Source: Planctomycetaceae bacterium (GTDB lineage: Bacteria; Planctomycetota; Planctomycetia; Planctomycetales; Planctomycetaceae). Taken from it: 64,000 bases of DNA. The notes under the pieces were generated by a model, which did no database searches, had not been told where the DNA came from, and saw only the letters and a program-made list of their open reading frames with translations. Shown piece by piece: positions 56,114 to 63,280 of this stretch (position 1 is its first letter; every line of letters begins with the position of its first letter). Both the position numbers and the translations under genes were made by a program. The stretch is from the NCBI GenBank assembly GCA_041398825.1, contig JAWKTX010000008.1:349228-413227 (forward strand). The letters run 5' to 3'.

Positions 56114-56860
56114 ATGTGTCCGCGATCTATTCGTCTTGCCTTAATTCAACTCGTAGACTCCGAGATGCTCCGCATTGATGGAGGCGCAAGTTCGATTGAA
56201 CCGGATTTAGGAATAAATATCAAAATAGCTCGGGAACTCTGGCACCCACAATGGCGGCCGCTTCAGGACGCTAATAAGCTGGTGATGACATTGACCGAGC
56301 ACGGCTTCTTTGAGGTCGTTAGGAGACTTCAAGCCTTTGGATTCAAAAGTGGAGCTGACGCCACGTTCTTCGAATGGGTCCGGACAGTCGGTTTCCCAGG
56401 AATTCATAAATTCTGGTGTGCTCAAACCCAACGGGGGGGCAGTAATTCATTCCACGGTTCCGTTATCGATGTTGGAGTTTCCAATAGATCTTGGCAGCCA
56501 GAAACTCGCACCATGCACTTCGGCGCTGCATCGCTGTCTGGATGGCTGCTTGAATCTTTTGGCCGGTGGTTTCCATTCACTGAATGTGTAGAAGACCTAT
56601 CCAAAGTTGGCGACGATTCAACGAAACTAGCTGAATCGCTAAGCTTGTTATGCAAGAGTGGTTATCTTTGGAGCTATCGCACCGCTCCTAAAGCAGTCGA
56701 GACTGAACAGCCTAGCCTTAATGATATTCTCCTTGAATTCACACATCCGGATTCAATCGATGGCAGAGGATTCGGTGTTCTAATGGGAGCATTGACAGCA
56801 TATGGGAGAGAGGAGCTACTGAAGGAGCAATTCGGCGAAGCATTCGACGCTATTGTTTGA
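56114..56860 (+). CDS. Hypothetical protein (248 residues)
   Basis: An intact frame with balanced composition and no signal peptide or membrane segment. It has helical stretches (WRPLQDANKLVMTLTEHGFF), a Trp-rich middle (KFWCAQTQRGG, SWQPETRTMHFG) and an acidic C-terminus (EQFGEAFDAIV). No family was recognised and there is no clear Shine-Dalgarno before the ATG; a Met at codon 18 is possible. It lies within the RHS island among IS copies and repeats and appears less G+C-rich than the core genes, which suggests acquisition. It could be an orphan immunity or effector gene, which is speculation. Confidence 0.5.
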   Translation: MCPRSIRLALIQLVDSEMLRIDGGASSIEPDLGINIKIARELWHPQWRPLQDANKLVMTLTEHGFFEVVRRLQAFGFKSGADATFFEWVRTVGFPGIHKFWCAQTQRGGSNSFHGSVIDVGVSNRSWQPETRTMHFGAASLSGWLLESFGRWFPFTECVEDLSKVGDDSTKLAESLSLLCKSGYLWSYRTAPKAVETEQPSLNDILLEFTHPDSIDGRGFGVLMGALTAYGREELLKEQFGEAFDAIV

Positions 56861-57017
56861 ACCAGTCTGCAACCTTCCAGTGACTTGTTACGGGCCGAAT
56901 TGATGTCGGGTTTTTGGCCGAATTGGGGGGTGTAGGGATTTGGGGCCTGTTTTGGGCCGTTGGCCGAATTGGTGGGAATTCCGGAGAGACTTTTCGCCGA
57001 GGGTGCTGTTTGATTTT
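56861..57017. other. G/T-rich spacer with repeated GGCCGAATTG
   Basis: The 10-mer GGCCGAATTG occurs three times within about 80 bases (near 56893, 56916 and 56962), separated by G/T-rich runs. No gene. It leads directly into the REP-like cluster. Confidence 0.55.
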
Positions 57018-57136
57018 GGGGAATCGCTAAAGGGGGGGAATCGCTAAAGGGGACATTGTGCTTATTTCCTAAGGGAATCGCTAAAGGGGACAGTGTGCTT
57101 ATTTCCTAAAGTAGAATGTCTCCTTTGTGATTCTCC
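57018..57136. repeat. Cluster of REP-like arms
   Basis: The left arm GGGAATCGCTAAAGGGG occurs three times, at 57018, 57035 and 57073. The second and third are followed by ACATTGTG or ACAGTGTG and then CTTATTTCCTAA, making a tandem unit of about 38 bases. A single complementary right arm (GAATGTCTCCTTTGTGATTC) closes the cluster at 57114-57136. The same arms occur singly at 52935-52981. Confidence 0.8.
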
Positions 57137-57258
57137 ATGCTGAGCACGTCACGAGGACTTTCAGCCGCTGTCTCCTGAGCAACAACCGGTGTCTCGTTCT
57201 CAACTTCAACCAAGCTGCTGACTGTCTCTGAACCACATTTCTGAGTACTCTTCTTCAC
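57106..57258 (-). CDS. Small hypothetical protein (50 residues), doubtful
   Basis: A GTG at 57258 has AAGGA nine bases upstream. The product begins with Lys-rich residues and is then acidic (SLVEVENETPVVAQETAAES). Its last codons run into the REP-like right arm, which suggests the original end has been lost. It may be a remnant only. Confidence 0.25.
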   Translation of the reverse strand: MKKSTQKCGSETVSSLVEVENETPVVAQETAAESPRDVLSMENHKGDILL

Positions 57259-57748
57259 GGGTGGCGTTCCTTTCGAATGAAATTGGTCTTCGTTTGCAAA
57301 CCAAGTCATCTCGAAATACGCCGCCTCTTTCAACCCTCAACCAAACACAACTTTCGACAGTAACTCTGTTGTAAGAGCAGTCGATCCTTTCGGCCTCCGT
57401 CCTTCGTTTGCAAGTTGTCTTGGCGAATGCTACGACACTTGTGATGAGCTCTACGGCGGAACATTTACAGTGCTTCACTGGCTGATTTGTAAGTCTGAAT
57501 GTAAGAGAACCTGCCAGTCGCTCAACAATCGCGAAATGCCCCGACTTGGGACAACGTCTGTTGTAAATGCCGTCGATACGCGGCGGGAACTTGGAGCTAT
57601 CGTACGTTTGAGACAGTTTGCAACGTTCCAATGACTACGAGCATTGCGGAATGCTGCGACACCCTTTGTGACCCGGGATGGGAGTATGACAGTGCGCACA
57701 AAGGCCCTTGTCCTGGTTTAGAATTCTAATTACATCGGAGAATTTCTG
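57259..57748. other. Region without recognisable genes
   Basis: About 490 bases with only short overlapping frames on the minus strand (Cys/Arg-rich), none convincing. No repeats or hairpins stood out. Confidence 0.35.
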
Positions 57749-58219
57749 GTGCAACTAATCAGTTTTGATTCGATATCGATGTCAGTGATCACAAAGGCTG
57801 TGGGCGTTGCATTTGCGGCACGGTCGAGATACGTTCTTCCGTACCATCTCGTTAAGGGTTTGCAGAATTGCATCGAGTGTGAATCATACTTGGTGTTCCC
57901 CGGCTGGAATTCACCGATGTCGCACCTTGAATTGGTGTTGAAACCTCGTGCCGACCTCGATTCTGGAAAGTTCATCGATTTTAAGAGTCAGCCAAAACCG
58001 GTATTCTCATCGGACGTATTTCGAGTGCTGGCAAACGCCATGAAACACGTCGAATCAATCGGCTCAACCGGGATTTCCTGTGAATTCCTTTACGCGGGGG
58101 TTCTCGATTTCATTAAAGAGCCTCGACCGAGAGATGGTAATTCGTACCTTGAGTGTTGGCGTCGTTTTAATGCTAAGGACAGTGAACAAAACGATACGGG
58201 GGACGCCGCTATGCAATGA
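57749..58219 (+). CDS. Hypothetical protein (156 residues)
   Basis: Starts at a GTG with GGAG eight bases upstream. It has mixed strand and helix (LPYHLVKGLQNCIECESYLV, then SHLELVLKPRADLDSGKFID) with no signal peptide, membrane segment or known motif. The composition is that of a real soluble protein. Its size and place in the RHS island fit a cytoplasmic immunity protein, but there is no adjacent recognisable toxin. Family unknown. Confidence 0.5.
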   Translation: MQLISFDSISMSVITKAVGVAFAARSRYVLPYHLVKGLQNCIECESYLVFPGWNSPMSHLELVLKPRADLDSGKFIDFKSQPKPVFSSDVFRVLANAMKHVESIGSTGISCEFLYAGVLDFIKEPRPRDGNSYLECWRRFNAKDSEQNDTGDAAMQ

Positions 58220-58444
58220 GATCAAAGGTACCAGTAAAGTCGCTAAAGGGAGATTGCCACTAAAGGCAGGGCAATCGCATGTTCTGACGGCTTGTAAGGA
58301 CGACGGGGCCGTCGGCTGTCTTAATCTGTTTCAAGATTGGAAGGCGGTCTCCTTCCGGGGTGCAACAGCAACTGAGGTGCAAGGTAGGTGTTGGAGCTTT
58401 GTTTGCTTGGTAAATAGATTCTGAATAGCCCGAAGGTCGAATCC
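58220..58444. other. Spacer with no recognisable gene
   Basis: Includes AGTCGCTAAAGGGAGATT near 58238, a partial match to the REP-like left arm. Otherwise featureless. Confidence 0.35.
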
Positions 58445-58576
58445 ATGCATGATCCTCCAATTCCGTGGCCGCCGAGTGTGCCACCGATTGGGGGGCGTCC
58501 GACGCCTGGGTTTGAAAAACAGGTTCCCGATTGTGTGCGTCAAAACTTTGAGGGGTTCGTGCAGAGTGCAAAATGA
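58445..58576 (+). pseudogene. Possible Pro-rich tip remnant
   Basis: A 43-codon frame begins MHDPPIPWPPSVPPIGGRPT and ends NFEGFVQSAK. The Pro-rich start resembles the linkers seen at 51560 and 53050 in this island. It overlaps the next frame's probable start by 11 bases, again like a tip/immunity junction. Too short and isolated to be sure. Confidence 0.3.
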
Positions 58577-58982
58577 CTTCATTCACATTGCTGCTCTTCT
58601 TGCTCTTGCGATGAATGTGCTGACTGGGTGTTCATTCACGCAACCGTTACCTGTTGGTTGTTTCCAGTACTTCGCGTTGAAGCATCACAAAGTGGCTGAG
58701 CCGTTGGGCTCAAACAATGCAGAGCTTCGTGCCACTTGGAGAATGTTGAACGAAGGAGAGTTAAACGATGCGGTGCTTAACGCAGAATGCCACAGTTCCA
58801 AGAATAATCCCCAGAGAGATTGCGAAACCAGAAAGTTGCCACTTCTTGTGCGAGCGACCTTTTGCTTCAGTCAAACTACGGATCCTTTTATGAATTGGCT
58901 TCGCACCCTTGGGACATGCGATTTCTACAATTCATGTGGGTCTCATTTTGTGGGGCGGCGGCAGCGCTGGTATACACAATGA
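58566..58982 (+). CDS. Putative small lipoprotein, frame possibly disturbed
   Basis: Starting at a GTG (58566), the product has a hydrophobic N-terminus and a lipobox-like LAMNVLTGCSF, then a helical soluble part (NNAELRATWRMLNEGELNDA) with several Cys. After about 58830 another frame (to 59098) looks more protein-like, with a possible membrane helix (FMWVSFCGAAAALVYTMIRV), so a frameshift is possible. By analogy with the lipoprotein at 62830 it might be an immunity protein. Low certainty. Confidence 0.35.
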   Translation: MQNDFIHIAALLALAMNVLTGCSFTQPLPVGCFQYFALKHHKVAEPLGSNNAELRATWRMLNEGELNDAVLNAECHSSKNNPQRDCETRKLPLLVRATFCFSQTTDPFMNWLRTLGTCDFYNSCGSHFVGRRQRWYTQ

Positions 58983-59140
58983 TTCGAGTATTTCAGAAGC
59001 CGTCAGTCTCGCATGCAATTCAAGTGCTCGTCTGGTGTGTATTCGGTCGCGAGTCTGTGCGAAGCAATTCGCCCGGCTCAAGCGGAGATGATGAGTAGCT
59101 ATTCACCTATTCCGGCTCGGTACGATCAAAGCAACTGCAT

Positions 59141-59184
59141 TTGGTGCAGTCTCGTTCGGCCAACAAGGTCAATGGAATCAGGGG
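59141..59184 (+). pseudogene. RHS micro-fragment
   Basis: About 44 bases including CAGTCTCGTTCGGCCAACAA match 61115-61158, inside the RHS core, with only a few substitutions. Nothing else of RHS surrounds it. It marks another broken copy of the same core. Confidence 0.6.
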
Positions 59185-59232
59185 CTACCGCGAATCAGAC
59201 GATTGAATTCTGAGCTGATCAGACGGTCTACG

Positions 59233-59416
59233 ATGGACTCATATAGCGGCGAATTAATTACGCATCAGCGGAGTAGGTGTATGCAACAACGGGCGTTAAT
59301 AAGTCAGGCAATTCGCGAAATTGTTTTTTTTTCCACAGTATTCGTCGGATCGCTGGGTCTTCTTCATTTTGTAGAATTCCCCATTCAATTTTTCGGTGCT
59401 GCAGATCCGACTCCGG
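59233..59416 (+). pseudogene. Membrane-protein-like ORF cut by the IS630 element
   Basis: A frame starting MDSYSGELITHQRSRCMQQR contains one hydrophobic segment (VFFSTVFVGSLGLLHFVEFP) and runs into the left end of the IS. No function was recognised. It may be unrelated to the frame that resumes after the IS, which lies in a different phase. Confidence 0.3.
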
Positions 59417-60599
59417 CTAGTGTAGTGTCTTTGAAATGTGGTGAATTATTCGGCGCTGAATTGTGCGTGCGGTGTTGAATGGGTATCTGATTCTTCAAGG
59501 AGGATATCCATGCGAGTGGCACCGGCGATCGAGTTGACTGAGGAAGAGCGAACGACGCTGACGAAGTACAGCCGCGGAAGGAACACGCCTGCGAAAATCG
59601 TGCTTCGTGCGAAGGTGATTCTGCGAGCGGCCGAGGGGCTTCAGAATAAGGTAATCGCCGCAGAACTGCAGACCGATCCGCAGTTTGTCTGTCGCTGGCG
59701 AACTCGCTTTGTCAAAGGACGCCTGAAGGCCATTGAAAAGGATGCACCGCGAAGTGGGCGAAAGCCGTGCCAGAAGGTTGTGAAGATGGTTCTCGACGCG
59801 ACAACTCAGGAGAAGCCTGCGGGAGCCACGCACTGGAGCGTGCGAACACTGGCGCAGCATCTGGGTGTCAGTCGTTCGGTGGTGCATCGCGTGTGGCGGC
59901 AGCACAATCTTCAGCCGCATCGAACGAAGACGTTCAAGGTTTCGAACGATCCGAAGTTTGAAGAAAAACTGCATGATGTTGTGGGTCTGTACCTCAGCCC
60001 GCCCGAACACGCGATCGTGCTGAGCGTCGATGAGAAGAGTCAGATCCAGGCACTCAATCGTACCCAGAAGAGCCTGCCAATGTTCCCGGGTCGGCTGCAG
60101 ACAATGACCCATGACTATAAACGCAACGGGACGACCACTTTGTTTGCCGCGATGAACGTGGCCGATGGCACTGTCCTTGCAGATTTCAAACCGCGGCATC
60201 GGCACTGCGAATGGCTTGATTTTCTGAAGACAATCGATGAGACGTTTCCCGACGTCGAACTGCATATCATTTGCGACAACTATGCAACGCATAAGCACAA
60301 ACGTGTGCGGAAGTGGCTGGCTCGTCACCCCCGATTCCACATTCACTTCACGCCGACCAGCAGTTCATGGCTCAATGTGGTTGAACGCTGGTTCCGCGAC
60401 CTGACACAGAAGTGCATCCGCCGAGGATCGTTCAACAGCGTTGCCCAACTCGAAGCCGCAATCTGGGACTACCTCGATCAGACCAACAACGCACCAGAGC
60501 CTTTCACCTGGACAGCCAATCCCGATGACATCCTCGCAAAAGTTGCCCGAGCTCGAGCGGTACTCGATAAATCACAAACTGAGTGAGACACTACACTAG
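59417..60599 (+). mobile_element. Complete IS630-family insertion sequence
   Basis: The element has 1183 bases. The ends are CTAGTGTAGTGTCT and its exact inverse AGACACTACACTAG, a 14-bp perfect inverted repeat. IS630 elements insert at TA, and both ends here carry TA within CTAG. It contains one intact transposase gene. A truncated near-identical copy lies at 53822-54408, so the element has been active recently. Confidence 0.93.
59510..60586 (+). CDS. IS630-family transposase
   Basis: The protein has 358 residues. AAGGAGG lies seven bases before the ATG at 59510, which decides the start although the frame is open from 59438. N-terminal helix-turn-helix segments are followed by the DDE catalytic domain with VLSVDEKSQIQ (Asp174), IICDNYATHKH (Asp256) and SSSWLNVVERWFRDLTQ (Glu292), the pattern of the IS630/Tc1-mariner group. 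All catalytic residues are present, so it is probably functional. Confidence 0.95.
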   Translation: MRVAPAIELTEEERTTLTKYSRGRNTPAKIVLRAKVILRAAEGLQNKVIAAELQTDPQFVCRWRTRFVKGRLKAIEKDAPRSGRKPCQKVVKMVLDATTQEKPAGATHWSVRTLAQHLGVSRSVVHRVWRQHNLQPHRTKTFKVSNDPKFEEKLHDVVGLYLSPPEHAIVLSVDEKSQIQALNRTQKSLPMFPGRLQTMTHDYKRNGTTTLFAAMNVADGTVLADFKPRHRHCEWLDFLKTIDETFPDVELHIICDNYATHKHKRVRKWLARHPRFHIHFTPTSSSWLNVVERWFRDLTQKCIRRGSFNSVAQLEAAIWDYLDQTNNAPEPFTWTANPDDILAKVARARAVLDKSQTE

Positions 60600-60922
60600 A
60601 TTGGAAGGCTGGATTAATTCCCGGTCAGTCTGAGGAATATGTCCATGTGGTTGATCCACACTTAGCGTCTCGCTCGGCTGACGAACAGTGCATCCTCGCA
60701 ACTGAGTTTCTGAAAACGCACCGCACCGTTCTACTGGAACTAAATCAGTTAACACGGAATCGCCGAATTGGACTACAACTGAGCTTCTCATTTGCAGGTG
60801 TTCAAGCTGCGACTGCATTCCCTGTTGACTGTCATCTCCTAGAGCTGCTGTCTGAACTAGATACAGAGCTTGTAGTGTGTTTTTCTGTTCAATCATTAAC
60901 AGAGGTCTACTTCAATTCATAA
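60600..60922 (+). pseudogene. 3-prime part of a gene interrupted by the IS (immunity-like, possibly DUF4279-like)
   Basis: A frame open from the IS right end (LDWKAGLIPGQSEEY) to 60922 gives about 108 residues: VVDPHLASRSADEQCILATE, IGLQLSFSFAGVQAATAFPV and LELLSELDTELVVCFSV. The second half resembles the DUF4279 family, some members of which are immunity proteins of polymorphic toxins; this match is by eye and weak. The same phase is open for about 15 codons on the far side of the IS, back to a TAG at 59372, which hints that one gene was split. The start has not been found. Confidence 0.45.
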
Positions 60923-60937
60923 TTCTTAAGAGTTACG

Positions 60938-62824
60938 ATGAACTCTACACGCACGACGGCCTGTAAAGACTGGATGATCAGCAACGAGGCACACTCAACG
61001 GTACGAATACGGCCGGCCATCACCAGCGGGACGTTCGAACAGCAGTGGACGCTCGATCCCACGGGCAACTGGTCTTCGTTCAAGGAAGACAGCAACGGTG
61101 TCGGTACCTTCGATCTGGTACAGTCTCGTTCGGCCAACAAGGTCAATGAAATCACGGGCATCAGCAACACGACCGGTACGGCATGGGCGACTCCGGGGTA
61201 CGATGCGGCGGGCAATATGACAGGCCTGCCGGATGCCGGAGAAAGCACACCGGTCGGTTCCAACCCGGCGTGGGTGCCTCTGGTGGAAACACAGTGGAAT
61301 ACGCTGACAGAAGCCCAGTGGTCGGCGATGACGGAGAACTATTCGTCGGTGCCCAAACAAATGCAGGCTCAGTACGATGCATGGAACCGCTTAGTGTCCG
61401 TTCGTGACGGTGCCAGCCCGGTTGTTGAAAACACGTACGATGCCCGAGGCTACCGCATCGCCAAAGCCACCTACACCAACGGCACGCTGGATGAAACGCG
61501 TCACTACTACTACACGCCCGGCGGGCAGTGCGTGGAAGAACGAGTCGACAGCAATTCCACCGCCAACCGGCAGTACGTCTGGGGTCTGCGGTACATCGAT
61601 GACCTCGTCCTGCGTGACCGAGACACCGACGGCAACGGCACACTGGACGAACGCCGCTACGGTCTGCAGGACGGCAACTGGAACATGATCGCCCTCACCG
61701 GCACCACCTCCACCGTCACCGAACGCTTCGCCTACTCAGCCTACGGCTCCCCAGTATTCCTGAACGCCAGCGGAGCCGTGCAGAGCTCCTCCGCATCGAA
61801 GTTCGAAACGCTCTACGCCGGCTACAAATACGACCTCGACCACCCACAGATCTACTACGTCAGGAATCGTTTCCTCCTGCCGCAAATTGGAACGTGGAAC
61901 AGACGCGATCCGCTCGGGTATGTCGATGGGATGGGCTTGTATGTGTATGGACATTCCGCCCCTTCTCTAGCATTAGATCCTCTTGGGTCGCAGGCATTTT
62001 TGCCATTGACCGATCCATATGGGAGGCCATGGAACCCCGTGACTGGAGAGGTGGTGTCGACGGGCAGATCAGAAGTTATGTCGGCCGGCAGATCAGAAGA
62101 ATGCCCAGCGAAGAAGGCAGAAGCCATTCGAAATCGCCAATTACAATACTCTTGCAAATGCGGCTGGATAGATTGGACGCACGCAGGTGGTCCAGATCCA
62201 AGCAAGCCTGGAAACGGTTTACTTGAAGCTCAGCAGCTAATAGCAAAGATTCGCGAGATCGGGAGACAATCGAGAGGAGGACGAGGAACTGTCTGTTTCG
62301 GGACATCCCAACAAAAGGCAGCAGGACCATTTGTCGCCCGAACCGGTGTAAATATGTGCTTCTACGTGTTCACAGGTCTCTCCGAGAACGAAATACTTTG
62401 TGCGGCATGGGGAATCTTCAGTATGGTAATGGAGACGTTCGAGAAGCACCAGGGAAACAATCCTGTGTCAAATAGCTCCGGATACAGTCCAGAAGATCTT
62501 CCTTCGGATGTGTTGATGTTTCATCGCGCAAATCGAGGTTCAGAATGTTCACCAGATTACATCCGATCACTATGTCAAGCGGAGACAGATATTGAAACAA
62601 ACCTACGGTACTGCGCAGCTTTCGATTGGGATCAGAAGAATTTGCATTGGAACTTTCCTGTATCGTGCGGCGCTGCTGCCAATGCATGCGGTGGTTCGTC
62701 AGAACCTCAACCTCTGCCCACTCAACTGCAAGCACCGCGGTGCGATCCAGATGGACAGGGAGAGAACTGGGGCCCAACCGGACGACAGTACATTGGGATT
62801 TACCCTGAAACACTTGGCAGGTAA
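60938..62824 (+). CDS. Orphan RHS core end with an unassigned C-terminal toxin-like domain
   Basis: From ITSGTFEQQWTLDPTGNWSS onward this is RHS core, ending in the RHS-associated core motif near residue 320 (YYVRNRFLLPQIGTWNRRDP, then LGYVDGMGLYVYGHS and LALDPLG). About 285 residues follow with no RHS similarity. This tip contains CKCGWIDWTHAGGPDPSKPG, ILCAAWGIFSMVMETFEKHQ, SSGYSPEDLPSDVLMFHRAN and a Cys-rich end. I do not recognise it. In polymorphic toxins this position holds the toxin, released inside the RHS shell. The first 30 or so codons are out of phase with the true RHS frame, which has a stop and an insertion there compared with 63764-63855. The piece therefore has no proper start and is a displaced tip that would need recombination onto a full RHS gene. 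Confidence 0.8.
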   Translation: MNSTRTTACKDWMISNEAHSTVRIRPAITSGTFEQQWTLDPTGNWSSFKEDSNGVGTFDLVQSRSANKVNEITGISNTTGTAWATPGYDAAGNMTGLPDAGESTPVGSNPAWVPLVETQWNTLTEAQWSAMTENYSSVPKQMQAQYDAWNRLVSVRDGASPVVENTYDARGYRIAKATYTNGTLDETRHYYYTPGGQCVEERVDSNSTANRQYVWGLRYIDDLVLRDRDTDGNGTLDERRYGLQDGNWNMIALTGTTSTVTERFAYSAYGSPVFLNASGAVQSSSASKFETLYAGYKYDLDHPQIYYVRNRFLLPQIGTWNRRDPLGYVDGMGLYVYGHSAPSLALDPLGSQAFLPLTDPYGRPWNPVTGEVVSTGRSEVMSAGRSEECPAKKAEAIRNRQLQYSCKCGWIDWTHAGGPDPSKPGNGLLEAQQLIAKIREIGRQSRGGRGTVCFGTSQQKAAGPFVARTGVNMCFYVFTGLSENEILCAAWGIFSMVMETFEKHQGNNPVSNSSGYSPEDLPSDVLMFHRANRGSECSPDYIRSLCQAETDIETNLRYCAAFDWDQKNLHWNFPVSCGAAANACGGSSEPQPLPTQLQAPRCDPDGQGENWGPTGRQYIGIYPETLGR

Positions 62825-62829
62825 TTGTG

Positions 62830-63258
62830 ATGCAATATGAGTTTTTTCGATGGTTGCATTTTCTGTCTTTGGCAGGACTGCTAGTCGGATGTGCGCGGAG
62901 TGAAGTCGCGCGGTTTCAATCATCCGATGGCGCTGTTTCGATTCTCATAATTGATCCTGTTGAATGTGATCAAGTAAGGAGTTTCAGCGGTCACGTCCAG
63001 GGAGTGCAGCTGCCACCGGATGAACCCGGGGTTGTCGGACTTGGCGATGCTCTTTGTCATCTGTCGTTTGATCCCTCGGATTATATCTGGATTGATAGAC
63101 CAGAATGGTGCGCGCTATTATCCAGGTACGCTGTTGAGAATGTTGATGTGCGATCAAGCGTTTACTGTGTTGTCGATAGAAAGGAGTCAAGAATCCTGAG
63201 AAGTTTTGAGGAATGCACTCCAGAAATTCGGAATGGATTGATAGAAGCTTTTAAGTAG
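62830..63258 (+). CDS. Small lipoprotein, candidate immunity protein for the RHS tip
   Basis: The protein has 142 residues. The N-terminus is a lipoprotein signal with lipobox LAGLLVGCARS. A soluble part follows (SVYCVVDRKESRILRSFEEC) with no recognised family. It starts five bases after the RHS tip stop (a GTG directly before the ATG is an alternative), the usual position of the cognate immunity gene. Envelope location suggests that the toxin acts outside the cytoplasm; this is inference. Confidence 0.6.
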   Translation: MQYEFFRWLHFLSLAGLLVGCARSEVARFQSSDGAVSILIIDPVECDQVRSFSGHVQGVQLPPDEPGVVGLGDALCHLSFDPSDYIWIDRPEWCALLSRYAVENVDVRSSVYCVVDRKESRILRSFEECTPEIRNGLIEAFK

Positions 63259-63280
63259 AGCCATGCTAGGCAGGCCGTAG

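Noticed and set aside
52935..57136. REP-like repeats considered as a CRISPR array
   Set aside because: Only four arms, irregular spacing, no unique spacers and no cas genes.
57206..57631. A 141-codon minus-strand frame in the island
   Set aside because: No ribosome-binding site or domain; composition is Arg/Cys-rich and it overlaps a better, though still doubtful, small frame.
59495..60346. A 283-codon open frame on the minus strand
   Set aside because: It is antisense to the IS630 transposase, which has the full DDE set; the same shadow appears in the truncated copy.
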